From Geodermatophilus sp. DSM 45219 (lineage in GTDB: Bacteria; Actinomycetota; Actinomycetes; Mycobacteriales; Geodermatophilaceae): a DNA stretch of 64,000 nucleotides. Position numbers and translations under genes: made by a program. Numbering within the stretch: position 1 is the first letter of the stretch; each line of letters starts with the position of its first letter. The stretch lies in the NCBI RefSeq assembly GCF_900104025.1, contig NZ_FNIQ01000005.1, positions 124,001 to 188,000 on the forward strand. Reading direction: 5' to 3'. The notes beneath the pieces were generated by a model. That model had not been told where the DNA came from. It searched no databases and saw nothing but the letters and a program-made list of their open reading frames with translations. Shown one piece after another: positions 47,689-56,285 of this stretch.

Positions 47689-48849
47689 CTAATAGGTCGG
47701 CAGCGCCTTGTCGATGCGCGTGGCCCAGGCGGTGACGCCGCCCTGCACGTGCACGGCGTCGGAGAAGCCGGCGTTCTTCACCGCGGCGAGCACCTCGGCC
47801 GAGCGGACGCCGGTCTTGCAGTGCAGCACGATCGGCTTGTCCTGCGGCAGCTCCGCGAGCGCGCGGCCGGAGAGGATCTCGTCCTTGGGGATCAGCTTCG
47901 CGCCGGGGATCGAGACGATCTCGTACTCGTTGGGCTCCCGGACGTCGATCAGCTCGAAGTCCTTGCCGGCGTCCATCATGTCCTTGAGCTCGTCGACGGT
48001 GATCGTCGAGCCCGCGGCGGCCTCCTGGGCCTCGGTGGACACGACCCCGCAGAAGGTCTCGTAGTCGATCAGCCCGGTGATCGGCTCGGCATCGGGGTCC
48101 TTGCGCACCTTGATGGTGCGGAAGGTCATCTCCAGGGCGTCGTAGACCATCAGCCGGCCGAGCAGCGTCTCGCCGATGCCGGTGATGAGCTTGACCGCCT
48201 CGGTGGCCTGGATGGCGCCGACGGTCGCGCACAGCACGCCGAGCACGCCGCCCTCCGCGCAGGAGGGGACCATGCCGGGCGGCGGCGGCACCGGGTAGAG
48301 GTCGCGGTAGTTGGGCCCGTGCTCGTTCCAGAAGACCGAGACCTGGCCGTCGAAGCGGTAGATCGAGCCCCAGACGTAGGGCTTGCCCAGCAGCACGCAC
48401 GCGTCGTTGACGAGGTAGCGCGTGGCGAAGTTGTCGGTGCCGTCGACGATGAGGTCGTACTGGCCGAAGATCTCCATCACGTTGTCGCTGTCCAGCCGCG
48501 TCTCGTGCAGGCGGACGTCGACGAGCGGGTTGATCTCCTTGATGGAGTCCCGCGCGCTCTCGGCCTTGGACCGGCCGACGTCGGAGGCGCCGTGGATGAT
48601 CTGCCGCTGCAGGTTCGACTCGTCGACGACGTCGAACTCGACGATGCCGAGCGTGCCGACCCCCGCCGCGGCGAGGTACATGAGCACCGGCGAGCCGAGG
48701 CCGCCGGCGCCGACGGCGAGCACCTTGGCGTTCTTCAGCCGCTTCTGACCGTCCATCCCGACGTCGGGGATGATCAGGTGACGGCTGTACCGCCGGACCT
48801 CCTCGATCGAGAGGTCCTCGGCGGGCTCCACCAGGGGTGGCAGGGACAC
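47689..48849 (-). CDS. moeZ: MoeZ sulfurtransferase-adenylyltransferase
   Basis: 386-residue fusion of an E1-like (MoeB/ThiF) domain and a C-terminal rhodanese domain. It adenylates and thiocarboxylates small sulfur carriers for molybdopterin, thiamine and CysO-type cysteine synthesis. The ATP loop is VLAVGAGGLGSPVLMYLAAA; other E1 landmarks are RQIIHGASDVGRSKAESA and IVDGTDNFATRYLVND. The rhodanese active loop is HCKTGVRS, with the persulfide Cys. There is no CxxC zinc site. The start is GTG 48849 with GAGGAG upstream. Followed directly by a palindromic repeat. Confidence 0.94.
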   Translation of the reverse strand: MSLPPLVEPAEDLSIEEVRRYSRHLIIPDVGMDGQKRLKNAKVLAVGAGGLGSPVLMYLAAAGVGTLGIVEFDVVDESNLQRQIIHGASDVGRSKAESARDSIKEINPLVDVRLHETRLDSDNVMEIFGQYDLIVDGTDNFATRYLVNDACVLLGKPYVWGSIYRFDGQVSVFWNEHGPNYRDLYPVPPPPGMVPSCAEGGVLGVLCATVGAIQATEAVKLITGIGETLLGRLMVYDALEMTFRTIKVRKDPDAEPITGLIDYETFCGVVSTEAQEAAAGSTITVDELKDMMDAGKDFELIDVREPNEYEIVSIPGAKLIPKDEILSGRALAELPQDKPIVLHCKTGVRSAEVLAAVKNAGFSDAVHVQGGVTAWATRIDKALPTY

Positions 48850-48963
48850 GAGCTGCTCCTCAGTACTCGACAGCGGCCCAGCGCAGGCCTGCGTTCGTCG
48901 GGTCAACAGCGTGGCACGCCCGGCTGATTCCCCGTCGACCGGAGCTGCGCGCGAGGATCGGGC

Positions 48964-49236
48964 TCAGCTCCCGGCGGTCAGGCGCTCGACCGTCTGGGCG
49001 ACGTGGACGACGGACGGCACGGAGAAGACCCCGCCGATGACCGCCCGCACCCGGTCGTCGGAGAGGCCGGAGGTCCGGGCGACCGGCCGGGCCACCGCGT
49101 CCGCGAGCTTCGCGCGCCAGCCCTGCAGGCCGGCCTTGCCGAACGAGATCGCATCCGTGCAGGGCCCCCACCCCGGCACGGCCGGCCGGACGTGGCGGAA
49201 GGCCCGACCGTGTGCGCTGGTGCGCACTTCCAGCAT
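48964..49236 (-). CDS. Small conserved hypothetical protein
   Basis: 90-residue protein starting at ATG 49236. The readable part is ISFGKAGLQGWRAKLADAVA, then RTSGLSDDRVRAVIGGVFSV, ending VVHVAQTVERL. The middle predicts an amphipathic helix and the last third a weakly hydrophobic one. It fits real coding composition, and a leftward gene here is common in related genomes as far as I recall. No domain or function is recognised. Confidence 0.55.
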   Translation of the reverse strand: MLEVRTSAHGRAFRHVRPAVPGWGPCTDAISFGKAGLQGWRAKLADAVARPVARTSGLSDDRVRAVIGGVFSVPSVVHVAQTVERLTAGS

Positions 49237-49360
49237 CCGGCCCTACGCATCAGCGCCCAGCGTCGGGGAACCAGCGCCCCAGGGATGAGGCCAGGCGTTC
49301 CCGGCGCAGCCCTCGCGTGGTCGCCTGGTCGATCGTCCGTGGCCTGGCGTCGGCTCCCGA

Positions 49361-49876
49361 TCACCCCTCGGTGCCGGTCGTCGCGGTGCGCTGGTCGGCG
49401 AACCTGCGCCGGGCGTCCTCCAGCGCCTCGACGGCCTTCCCCCGCTGCTCCCAGCCGCGGGTCTCGGCCGACTTGTCGGGTGCGAGGGCCTCGTAGATCT
49501 CGAAGAAGTGCCAGATCTCGGCGATCTGGTGCATCGGCACGTCCTCCAGCTCCTGCAGGTGGAGCTGCCGCGGGTCGGTCGCGGGGACGCAGAGCAGCTT
49601 GGCGTCCGGGCCGTGCGTGTCGTGCACCCAGAACACGGCGATGACCCGGGCGCGGACGAGGCAACCGGGGAAGGTCGGCTCGGTGAGGAGCAGGAGGGCG
49701 TCGATGGGGTCGCCGTCCTCGGCCAGCGTGTCGGGCACGAACCCGTAGTCGCCCGGATAGCCGGTCGCGGTGAAGAGCATCCGGTCGAGCCGGATCCGGC
49801 CGAGCCGCGGGTCGTACTCGTACTTGTTCCGCGATCCCTTGGGGATCTCGACGATCACGTCGACTTCCACGGCCAC
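49361..49876 (-). CDS. ppa: Inorganic pyrophosphatase
   Basis: 171-residue soluble family I pyrophosphatase that hydrolyses PPi to drive biosynthetic reactions. The signature DGDPIDALLL holds the metal-binding aspartates. EIPKGSRNKYEYDPRLG at the N-terminus and GFVPDTLAEDGDPID are canonical, and the third Asp is in VPATDPR. The start is GTG 49876 after GAGGAGAGGC. It stands alone, with a long helical C-terminal extension of usual length for actinobacteria. Confidence 0.95.
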   Translation of the reverse strand: MAVEVDVIVEIPKGSRNKYEYDPRLGRIRLDRMLFTATGYPGDYGFVPDTLAEDGDPIDALLLLTEPTFPGCLVRARVIAVFWVHDTHGPDAKLLCVPATDPRQLHLQELEDVPMHQIAEIWHFFEIYEALAPDKSAETRGWEQRGKAVEALEDARRRFADQRTATTGTEG

Positions 49877-50001
49877 GCCTCTCCTCGGCGATCGGCCCCG
49901 GAGCCCGGAGTGGCCGATGTCGCCCCGCGACCCTGGCGCGGCGTCCGTCGTGCGTCAACCGGGTCACCGGCGAAACCGGGAGACCGCGCCCGGACGGGCG
50001 A

Positions 50002-51135
50002 TCAGGGATACGGCCAGGCGTTCTTGGTGCAGCCCTCGAGCCCGAGCGTCTGCTGCTGCATGACGGGGGCGGGTCGGCCCGGACCGGGGCACTCCTGGTG
50101 GCCGTTGCCGAGCGCGTGGCCGACCTCGTGGTTGACCACGTACTGCCGGTAGGTGGGGATGTCGCCCTGGTAGTCCGGGACGGCGGTGGCCCAGCGGGCC
50201 AGGTTGATGACGGCGCGGTCGCCGTAGCGGCAGGAGGTGTAGCCGCCGGTGCCGACGCCGGGGCAGTACCGCTCCATGCTGCCCGGGCTGATGAGGGTCA
50301 CCTTGAACTCGAACTGCCCGGTCTCCGCCTCGGCCCGGCCGACCCGCTGGAACGACATCCGGCCGCCGTTGCCCCACGAGCGGGGATCACCGAGCGTCGC
50401 CTCGACGGCGCTGGCGAACGCGGGCCCGTCCACCTCGATGCCGTCCTCGACCTCGACGACGAAGCGCTGCAGCGGCCCGGTCCCGGAGACCGGGGAGCTG
50501 CCGTCGACGACGGTGACCGTGCCCGCGCCCTGCTGGACGAAACCGGGGGCGCCGACGGCGGTCTCGGGCGCCTCGGCCGGTGCGGCGTCCACCTCGGCCG
50601 GTGCCGGAGGAGCGGCGGAGGGCTCGGCCACCGGGTCGGCCGTGTCGGGCGCCGCGGCCGCGGCCGACGGCGAGGGTGGCGCGGTGGCCGTCCCGGTGGT
50701 CTCCGAGCCGCGGACCGCGAGGTCCACGAGCGTCACCACGGTGACGAGGGCCAGCAGCGGGATCGCGTAGGCACGCCAGCCCCACCGCGTCACGAACCGG
50801 CGGAAGCGCCCGCCACCGCCGCCGGACCGGGACCGGGTGCGGCCGGTGACGACGACGCGGGTGCCCCCGCTGCGGGGCTCGGCCGGGGCCGGAGCGGGAC
50901 GGCGCACCCGCGGCCGCTCCGCCCGGCCCGACGGACCCGAGCGGGTCAGCACCGGGTTGGTCTCGGCGAAGCGCGGGGGCTCGTACGGGTCGGCCCGGCG
51001 AGCGGGCGGCGGCACCCGGGGGAGGCCGCGGACGGGCTCCTCGGCGCGCGCCGGACGGCCGGGCGGGCCGGCGTCCGGCGACGGTCGCGTGCGCCCGTTC
51101 GGCCCGCGGCCTGGGGAGGCGTCCGCGGGACTCAC
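50002..51135 (-). CDS. DUF3152 membrane-anchored metalloprotease-like protein
   Basis: 377-residue protein. The N-terminal 110 residues are a basic, Pro-rich cytoplasmic segment. One transmembrane helix spans about 122-142 (AYAIPLLALVTVVTLVDLAV). An Ala/Pro linker follows. The C-terminal DUF3152 domain (about 210-377) contains a zinc-peptidase motif HEVGH in QYVVNHEVGHALGNGHQ, with a further His, and GAPAPVMQQQTLGLE-like Met-turn sequence (RPAPVMQQQ). Cysteines flank it (RYCPGVG, ECPGPG). The start is GTG 51135. It probably acts outside the membrane; substrate unknown. Confidence 0.88.
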   Translation of the reverse strand: MSPADASPGRGPNGRTRPSPDAGPPGRPARAEEPVRGLPRVPPPARRADPYEPPRFAETNPVLTRSGPSGRAERPRVRRPAPAPAEPRSGGTRVVVTGRTRSRSGGGGGRFRRFVTRWGWRAYAIPLLALVTVVTLVDLAVRGSETTGTATAPPSPSAAAAAPDTADPVAEPSAAPPAPAEVDAAPAEAPETAVGAPGFVQQGAGTVTVVDGSSPVSGTGPLQRFVVEVEDGIEVDGPAFASAVEATLGDPRSWGNGGRMSFQRVGRAEAETGQFEFKVTLISPGSMERYCPGVGTGGYTSCRYGDRAVINLARWATAVPDYQGDIPTYRQYVVNHEVGHALGNGHQECPGPGRPAPVMQQQTLGLEGCTKNAWPYP

Positions 51136-51210
51136 GCCGCCAGGTTCTCACGCCCCGGCCGGCCGACGTGGGCGGCTCGCGGGGACGGCGTGTGGCCCCC
51201 GCGCACCCGG

Positions 51211-52272
51211 TCAGGAGGCCCGCGCGGCGTCCTCGTCGTGCGCCGGCTGCCCCGCGGCGTCCTCGGCCAGCGCGAGCACCGCCCGCGCCACCGGCTCGGC
51301 GGCCTCGAGCATGGCGACGTGCCCCACGCCCTCGAGCACCTGCAGGCGCCCGTCGGGGACGGCGGCGGCCAGCCGCGGTGCGAGGGCGGGGTCGACCAGC
51401 CGGTCGCGGTCGCCCCAGACGACCAGGGTCGGGGGGCGCAGCGAGCGGGCCAGCCGCCAGGCGTTGCCGGGGCCGACCCGCAGGTAGGAGGTGATCAGGC
51501 TGCGCATGCTGCGGGTCAGGGCGCGCGTGGCCCAGGGCTGCCCGGCGCGCTCGCGCATCTCCTCCAGCGCCTGGTCCAGCCGGGCCCGCGGCACCCGGCG
51601 CGGGTCGCCGAAGCACACCTGGACCATGCCGCGCACCTGCTGCTCGGGTGTCGCGCCGGACAGCCGGCGCTCGGCCAGGGCCGGGATCCCCGGGAGCAGG
51701 AGCAGCAGCAGGGTGCGGCTGAAGACGCCCGGCACCCGGTAGACCGGCATCGCCGGCGAGATCAGCGTCAGGGTGGCGACCAGGTTGGGACGGCTGGCCG
51801 CGACGAACAGCGACACCAGACCCCCGAGCGAGTTGCCCAGCAGGTGCACCGGCCGGCCGGCGCCGTCCCCGGGCTCGGCGACGATCCGCTCGAGGACGTC
51901 GACGACGGCGGCCACGTGCCCGCGCACCGAGTACGACGAGCGGGCGGGTGGCCGGGAGCGGCCGAAGCCGGGGAGGTCCACGGCCCAGCCGTCGAAGCGG
52001 ACGGCGAGCAGCGCGGCGAGGTCGGTCCAGTTGGTCGAGGCGCCACCCAGCCCGTGCACGTAGAGCGCCCGCTCCCGCGGCGCGCCCGCGCCGTCGAGTG
52101 GACCAGTCCACGGCGTCCGCCGGACGTGGACCTCGCCGCCGCGGACGGGCACCTGCCCACCGGGCCAGGGCGGCGGGACGGTGTCCGCGCCGGGCAGCGG
52201 GACGGTCGACAGCCGGGCCTGCCGGACCGGCGTCCCCACCGGGACGGCGGACGCAGCGGGACCCTCGGGCAC
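51211..52272 (-). CDS. Alpha/beta-fold hydrolase
   Basis: 353-residue hydrolase. The oxyanion region is LYVHGLGGASTNWTDLA, the nucleophile elbow GNSLGGLVSLF, the acid in VVWGDRDRLVDPALA and the His in LEGVGHVAMLEAAEP. The first 60 residues are a Pro-rich extension before the fold. GTG 52272 has TACCGT 7 nt upstream. It is divergent from the TetR gene, and the two could be functionally linked (regulator and target), but this is inference. Substrate is unknown. Confidence 0.85.
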   Translation of the reverse strand: MPEGPAASAVPVGTPVRQARLSTVPLPGADTVPPPWPGGQVPVRGGEVHVRRTPWTGPLDGAGAPRERALYVHGLGGASTNWTDLAALLAVRFDGWAVDLPGFGRSRPPARSSYSVRGHVAAVVDVLERIVAEPGDGAGRPVHLLGNSLGGLVSLFVAASRPNLVATLTLISPAMPVYRVPGVFSRTLLLLLLPGIPALAERRLSGATPEQQVRGMVQVCFGDPRRVPRARLDQALEEMRERAGQPWATRALTRSMRSLITSYLRVGPGNAWRLARSLRPPTLVVWGDRDRLVDPALAPRLAAAVPDGRLQVLEGVGHVAMLEAAEPVARAVLALAEDAAGQPAHDEDAARAS

Positions 52273-52279
52273 CCGGTCG

Positions 52280-52285
52280 ACGGTA
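52280..52285 (-). promoter_or_regulatory. -10 hexamer (TACCGT) of the leaderless hydrolase gene
   Basis: TACCGT on the minus strand, 7 nt before GTG 52272. Confidence 0.5.
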
Positions 52286-52326
52286 GGTCAGCACGGACGA
52301 CGGCGCGCGATCGGGTGACCGGTCGG

Positions 52327-52332
52327 TAACAT
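52327..52332 (+). promoter_or_regulatory. -10 hexamer (TAACAT) of the TetR gene
   Basis: TAACAT 9 nt before ATG 52342. The divergent promoters of the regulator and the hydrolase lie within 60 bp, a likely operator site. Confidence 0.45.
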
Positions 52333-52341
52333 CCGTCCGCC

Positions 52342-52992
52342 ATGCACGCACCCCGGTCAGCACCCGCGCCCGTCCGCCGCTCCTCCCGTCTGCCGCGGGG
52401 CGCCCGCCGGGCCCAGCTGCTCGAGGCGGCCCAGGAGGTCTTCGTCGCCCAGGGCTTCCACGCCGCGGCGATGGACGAGATCGCCGACCGGGCCGGGGTC
52501 AGCAAGCCGGTGCTGTACCAGCACTTCCCGGGCAAGCGGGAGCTCTACCTGGCCCTGCTCGAGCAGCAGGTCACGCTCCTCACCGACCGGGTCCGCGAGG
52601 CGATGGAGGGCACCGACGACAACCGCACCCGCGTGAACGGGGCCGTCGGCGCCTACTTCGACTTCATCAACGCCGAGGGCGCCGCGTACCGGCTGGTGTT
52701 CGAGTCCGACCTGCGCAACGACGACGACGTGCGGGAACTGGTCGACCGGGGTCACCGGGCCTGCGTGGAGGCGATCGGCGAGGTCATCGCCGCCGACACG
52801 GGCCTGGACCGGGAGCGGGCGCTGCTGCTGGCCTCGGGCATGACCGGGTTGTCGGAGACCAGCGCCCGGTGGTGGCTGCCGCGCAAGGGCACCGTGTCCC
52901 GGGACGAGGCGGTCTCGCTGCTGACCTCGCTGGCCTGGCGCGGCATCTCCCGCTTCCCGCGCCTCGAGGGCGGCGAGGGTCCGGCGCGCTGA
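52342..52992 (+). CDS. TetR-family transcriptional regulator
   Basis: 216-residue repressor-type regulator. The helix-turn-helix (about 22-68) reads RRAQLLEAAQEVFVAQGFHA, then MDEIADRAGVSKPVLYQHFP. The C-terminal ligand domain includes RALLLASGMTGLSETSARWW. The start is ATG 52342. It is divergent from the alpha/beta hydrolase and lies upstream of the DUF3107 gene, as in mycobacteria (from memory). The ligand is unknown. Confidence 0.92.
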   Translation: MHAPRSAPAPVRRSSRLPRGARRAQLLEAAQEVFVAQGFHAAAMDEIADRAGVSKPVLYQHFPGKRELYLALLEQQVTLLTDRVREAMEGTDDNRTRVNGAVGAYFDFINAEGAAYRLVFESDLRNDDDVRELVDRGHRACVEAIGEVIAADTGLDRERALLLASGMTGLSETSARWWLPRKGTVSRDEAVSLLTSLAWRGISRFPRLEGGEGPAR

Positions 52993-53091
52993 GCCCCCCG
53001 GCGGGACGGCGCGCTCAGCGCCCCGCGGGCCGTTCGCTGACGGCGCACCTGCACCGCAGGTCGGCCGCTCGGCCGCTGCACTAGCGTGGGG

Positions 53092-53097
53092 AACAGC
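53092..53097 (+). promoter_or_regulatory. -10 hexamer (TAGCGT) of the DUF3107 gene
   Basis: TAGCGT 25 nt before GTG 53123. Unlike most genes here, this leaves a short leader, and an AGGAGG ribosome binding site lies in it. Confidence 0.5.
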
Positions 53098-53122
53098 CGC
53101 GCAACTCGAGGAGGCATCCCCC

Positions 53123-53359
53123 GTGGAAGTCAAGATCGGTGTCCAACACTCCCCCCGGGAGCTGGTCATCGACAGCCCCAAGACCCCCGACGAGATCGCT
53201 GCCGAGGTGGCGAAGGCCATGTCCGGCGCGACCAAGGACGGCCTGCTGACGCTGGTCGACGACCGCGGCCGCCGGGTGCTCGTCCCCGTCGACCGCATCG
53301 CCTACGTGGAGATCGCGCAGGCCGACCAGCGGCGCGTGGGCTTCATCGCCGGGGTGTGA
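53123..53359 (+). CDS. DUF3107 protein
   Basis: 78-residue protein of the DUF3107 family, typical of actinobacteria and of unknown function. It matches over its whole length: VKIGVQHSPRELVIDSPKTP, then VAKAMSGATKDGLLTLVDD and VLVPVDRIAYVEIAQADQRR, ending VGFIAGV. The start is GTG 53123 after AGGAGG. It is preceded by the TetR gene and followed by a terminator. Confidence 0.92.
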   Translation: MEVKIGVQHSPRELVIDSPKTPDEIAAEVAKAMSGATKDGLLTLVDDRGRRVLVPVDRIAYVEIAQADQRRVGFIAGV

Positions 53360-53455
53360 CGACAGCCCCGGGAGCACCGCAGCGAGGAACGGGCGAGGAG
53401 CGGACCGGGGCGCGGAGTCACGCCAACGGCACGGCCTGAGGGCACCCGCACGTCC

Positions 53456-53493
53456 CGACGGGGCGCCTCCGCTGCGGCGGGGGCGCCCCGTCG
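53456..53493 (+). terminator. Terminator downstream of the DUF3107 gene
   Basis: Arms CGACGGGGCGCC (53456-53467) and GGCGCCCCGTCG (53482-53493), followed by a short T-containing run (TCGTCTG). Confidence 0.7.
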
Positions 53494-53630
53494 TCGTCTG
53501 CGGGAAGGGCCCCGAGACCGCCCGGGGACGTCGACCCGAGCTGCCGTCCCCGCCCGACTGCGGGGAACCCGGGCGCAGATCCCCCTCCGCAGCCCCGACT
53601 TCCCGGCAACCGTGCTCCGGGGACCTGGCG

Positions 53631-53659
53631 GCGGTGCGGTCCGGGAGACCGCGACGTCA
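53631..53659. repeat. Hairpin repeat, family B, single unit
   Basis: GCGGTGCGGTCCGGGAGACC then GCGACGTCA. The stem is GCGGTC/GACCGC, and the final TCA is the stop of the leftward ferritin-like gene. It matches the tandem unit near 20434 closely. Confidence 0.65.
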
Positions 53660-54307
53660 GGGGTTGAGGCCGAGGGTCTCCATGCGCTCGGTGTGGGCGC
53701 CGGTGATGCGGTCGATCAGCCGGGCGATGCCGGCGAAGTCCCCGGTGCCCTCGACGATCAGCGCGGCGAGCTGGTCGCGCTCGGCGATGACGGCCTGCGA
53801 CTGGCGCACGGCCTCCCCCACCAGCCGCCGTCCCCACAGCGCGAGCCGGCCGGACAGCGTGCGGTCGGTGGCGATGGCCGAGCGCACCTCCCGGACGGCG
53901 AAGTCGGCGTGGCCGGTGTCGGCGAGGACGTCGAGGATGAGCGCCCGGTCGGGGTCGGGCAGGTGGGCCGCGATCTCCCGGTAGAAGTCCGAGGCCAGGC
54001 CGTCGCCGACGTAGGCCTTGACCAGCCCCTCCAGCCAGGTGCGCGGCCGGGTGCTCTCGTGGAAGGCGTCCAGAGCCGGGACGAAGGGCGCCATCGCCGT
54101 CATCGGGTCGGCGCCCAGCTCGGTCAGCCGGGCGGTCAGCCGGACGTGGTGGTCGATCTCGGCCGCCGCCATGCGCGCCAGCGCGGCCCGGCCGGCGAGG
54201 GTGGGGGCCAGCCGCGCGTCCTCGGCGAGCCGGTCGAAGGCGGTGAGCTCGGCGTAGGACAGCACGCCCAGCAGGTCGATGACGGCCTGCTCGTCGACGG
54301 CGTCCAC
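53657..54307 (-). CDS. Ferritin-like-fold protein
   Basis: 216-residue helical protein of the actinobacterial ferritin-like group (MiaE-like annotation in some databases). Conserved segments are LLGVLSYAELTAFDRLAEDA, ALARMAAAEIDHHVRLTARL, GLVKAYVGDGLASDFYREIA and LADTGHADFAVREVRSAI. Potential metal ligands are Glu/His pairs in helices 1-4 (YAELTAF, EIDHH, TGHADF). The start is GTG 54307. It is divergent from rhlE, and a family B hairpin sits right at its stop. Function is unknown. Confidence 0.82.
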   Translation of the reverse strand: MDAVDEQAVIDLLGVLSYAELTAFDRLAEDARLAPTLAGRAALARMAAAEIDHHVRLTARLTELGADPMTAMAPFVPALDAFHESTRPRTWLEGLVKAYVGDGLASDFYREIAAHLPDPDRALILDVLADTGHADFAVREVRSAIATDRTLSGRLALWGRRLVGEAVRQSQAVIAERDQLAALIVEGTGDFAGIARLIDRITGAHTERMETLGLNP

Positions 54308-54407
54308 TGGCAGCTCCCGGGTCGGCGGAGGGTCGGGCCACTGCCCCGGACGGGTGGGCTCGGGGCCCCGGGCAGCGCGGCGCAGGGAGGCTAACCGGTG
54401 CGCGCGC

Positions 54408-54413
54408 TATGGT
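54408..54413 (+). promoter_or_regulatory. -10 hexamer (TATGGT) of rhlE with long leader
   Basis: TATGGT with predicted start near 54420, leaving about 220 nt of leader before the TTG at 54643. The -35 is unclear. Confidence 0.4.
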
Positions 54414-54642
54414 GGGAATCGGCGAGCCCTCGGGTTCGCTGGTGCATCTGCGCGCTGACGACCGCTGGAGACGACGCCCCGAGGGGTTTCCTCCCGGACC
54501 GACACCGAGGTGCGGCCCGGTTTCTGCTGGCCGCGTCGGCGCTGGAACCGATCCCGCGACACCCGACCGGGACTGGTGCGACAGCGGCGCGATCGCGCCT
54601 CCGGAGCCGGTCCCCCAGCAGACCAGAGGCGAGACACCGACC

Positions 54643-56274
54643 TTGACCGAGAACACCCCCACCACCCCCGAGCTCGACCACGCCGAGTCCGGCGCTCCCG
54701 CCCCCGAGCAGCTCGAGCAGGCCGTCGAGGAGCTCGGCGGCGCGCCCGTCGCCCCGGACGCCCCGCTGTTCAGCGACTTCGATGTCCACCCCGACGTCGT
54801 CGCGGCGCTGGCCGAGGCCGGCATCACCCGGACCTTCGCCATCCAGGAGCTGACCCTCCCCCTGGCGCTGGCCGGCAACGACCTCATCGGCCAGGCACGC
54901 ACCGGCACCGGCAAGACCCTCGGCTTCGGCGTCCCGCTGCTGCAGCGCGTCGTCCCGGCTGCCGAGGGCGGCGACGGCGTCCCGCAGGCGCTGGTCGTCG
55001 TCCCCACCCGTGAGCTCTGCGTGCAGGTCTCCCGCGACCTGGCCACGGCCGGCGCGAAGCGCGGCATCCGCGTGCAGGCCATCTACGGCGGCCGGGCGTT
55101 CGAGCCGCAGGTCGCCGCGCTGCAGGCCGGCGTCGAGGTCGTCGTCGGCACCCCGGGCCGGCTGCTCGACCTGGCCCAGCGGGGCGACCTGATCCTCGGC
55201 AAGGTGAAGGTGCTCGTCCTCGACGAGGCCGACGAGATGCTCGACCTGGGCTTCCTGCCCGACATCGAGCGGATCCTGGCGATGGTCCCGGACAAGCGGC
55301 AGACGATGCTGTTCTCCGCGACCATGCCCGGCCCGATCGTGACGCTGTCGCGGTCGTTCATGACCCAGCCGACCCACATCCGGGCACACGGCAACGACGA
55401 GGGCTCGACGGTCCCCCAGACCACCCAGTTCATCTACCGGGCGCACAACCTGGACAAGCCCGAGCTGCTGTCCCGGGTGCTGCAGTCCCGCGACCGCGGC
55501 CTGGTGATGGTGTTCTGCCGCACCAAGCGGACCGCGCAGAAGGTCGCCGACGAGCTGGTCGAGCGCGGCTTCGCCGCCGCGGCCGTGCACGGCGACCTGG
55601 GCCAGGGCGCCCGTGAGCAGGCGCTGCGCGCCTTCCGCAGCGGCAAGGTCGACGTGCTCGTCGCCACCGACGTCGCCGCCCGCGGCATCGACGTCACCGG
55701 TGTCAGCCACGTCGTGAACTACCAGTGCCCCGAGGACGAGAAGACCTACGTGCACCGGATCGGCCGCACCGGCCGCGCCGGCAGCACCGGCGTCGCGGTC
55801 ACCCTCGTCGACTGGGACGACATCCCCCGGTGGCAGCTGATCAACAAGGCGCTGGAGCTGGACTTCACCGACCCGCCGGAGACCTACTCCACCTCGCCGT
55901 GGGTGTACTCCGACCTGGACGTGCCCGAGGGCGCGACCGGCCGGCTGCCCCGCTCGCAGCGCACCCGCGAGGGGCTGGACGCCGAGACCGTCGAGGACCT
56001 CGGCGAGACCGGCAAGCGCACCCGCTCCGGCGGCGGCTCCGGCGCGAGCCGTGGCCCCGCCCGGTCGGACGAGGAGGAGCCGGCCGGCCCCCGCAAGAGC
56101 CGCCCACGCCGGCGCACCCGCGGCAGCGGTGCCGCGACGGGCGACGCCCCGGCCGCGCCGGCCGGTGCCCCCGCCGGCGAGGCCGCCCCGACCGGGGACG
56201 GCGCCGCCCGCAAGCGCCGCCGTCGTCGCCGTGGCGGCGGCTCCGGGCAGGGCTCCGCCGAGCCCGCCGCGTAA
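54643..56274 (+). CDS. rhlE: DEAD-box RNA helicase (RhlE type)
   Basis: 543-residue RNA helicase. The Q motif is TRTFAIQELTLPLAL; motif I QARTGTGKT; Ia VVVPTRELC; motif II VLVLDEADEML; III LFSATMPGP; V VATDVAARGID; VI VHRIGRTGRAG. The C-terminus after about residue 400 is a basic, low-complexity tail with ARKRRRRRRGGGSGQGS-like repeats. TTG 54643 is taken as the start; upstream in-phase sequence has no family resemblance. The gene is preceded by a long leader and followed after 11 bp by the propeller gene. Confidence 0.9.
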   Translation: MTENTPTTPELDHAESGAPAPEQLEQAVEELGGAPVAPDAPLFSDFDVHPDVVAALAEAGITRTFAIQELTLPLALAGNDLIGQARTGTGKTLGFGVPLLQRVVPAAEGGDGVPQALVVVPTRELCVQVSRDLATAGAKRGIRVQAIYGGRAFEPQVAALQAGVEVVVGTPGRLLDLAQRGDLILGKVKVLVLDEADEMLDLGFLPDIERILAMVPDKRQTMLFSATMPGPIVTLSRSFMTQPTHIRAHGNDEGSTVPQTTQFIYRAHNLDKPELLSRVLQSRDRGLVMVFCRTKRTAQKVADELVERGFAAAAVHGDLGQGAREQALRAFRSGKVDVLVATDVAARGIDVTGVSHVVNYQCPEDEKTYVHRIGRTGRAGSTGVAVTLVDWDDIPRWQLINKALELDFTDPPETYSTSPWVYSDLDVPEGATGRLPRSQRTREGLDAETVEDLGETGKRTRSGGGSGASRGPARSDEEEPAGPRKSRPRRRTRGSGAATGDAPAAPAGAPAGEAAPTGDGAARKRRRRRRGGGSGQGSAEPAA

Positions 56275-56285
56275 GCACCGGTCGG

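Noticed and set aside
52280-52332. TetR operator palindrome between the divergent TetR and hydrolase genes
   Set aside because: No clear inverted repeat could be read in the short gap, so no operator was annotated although one is likely.
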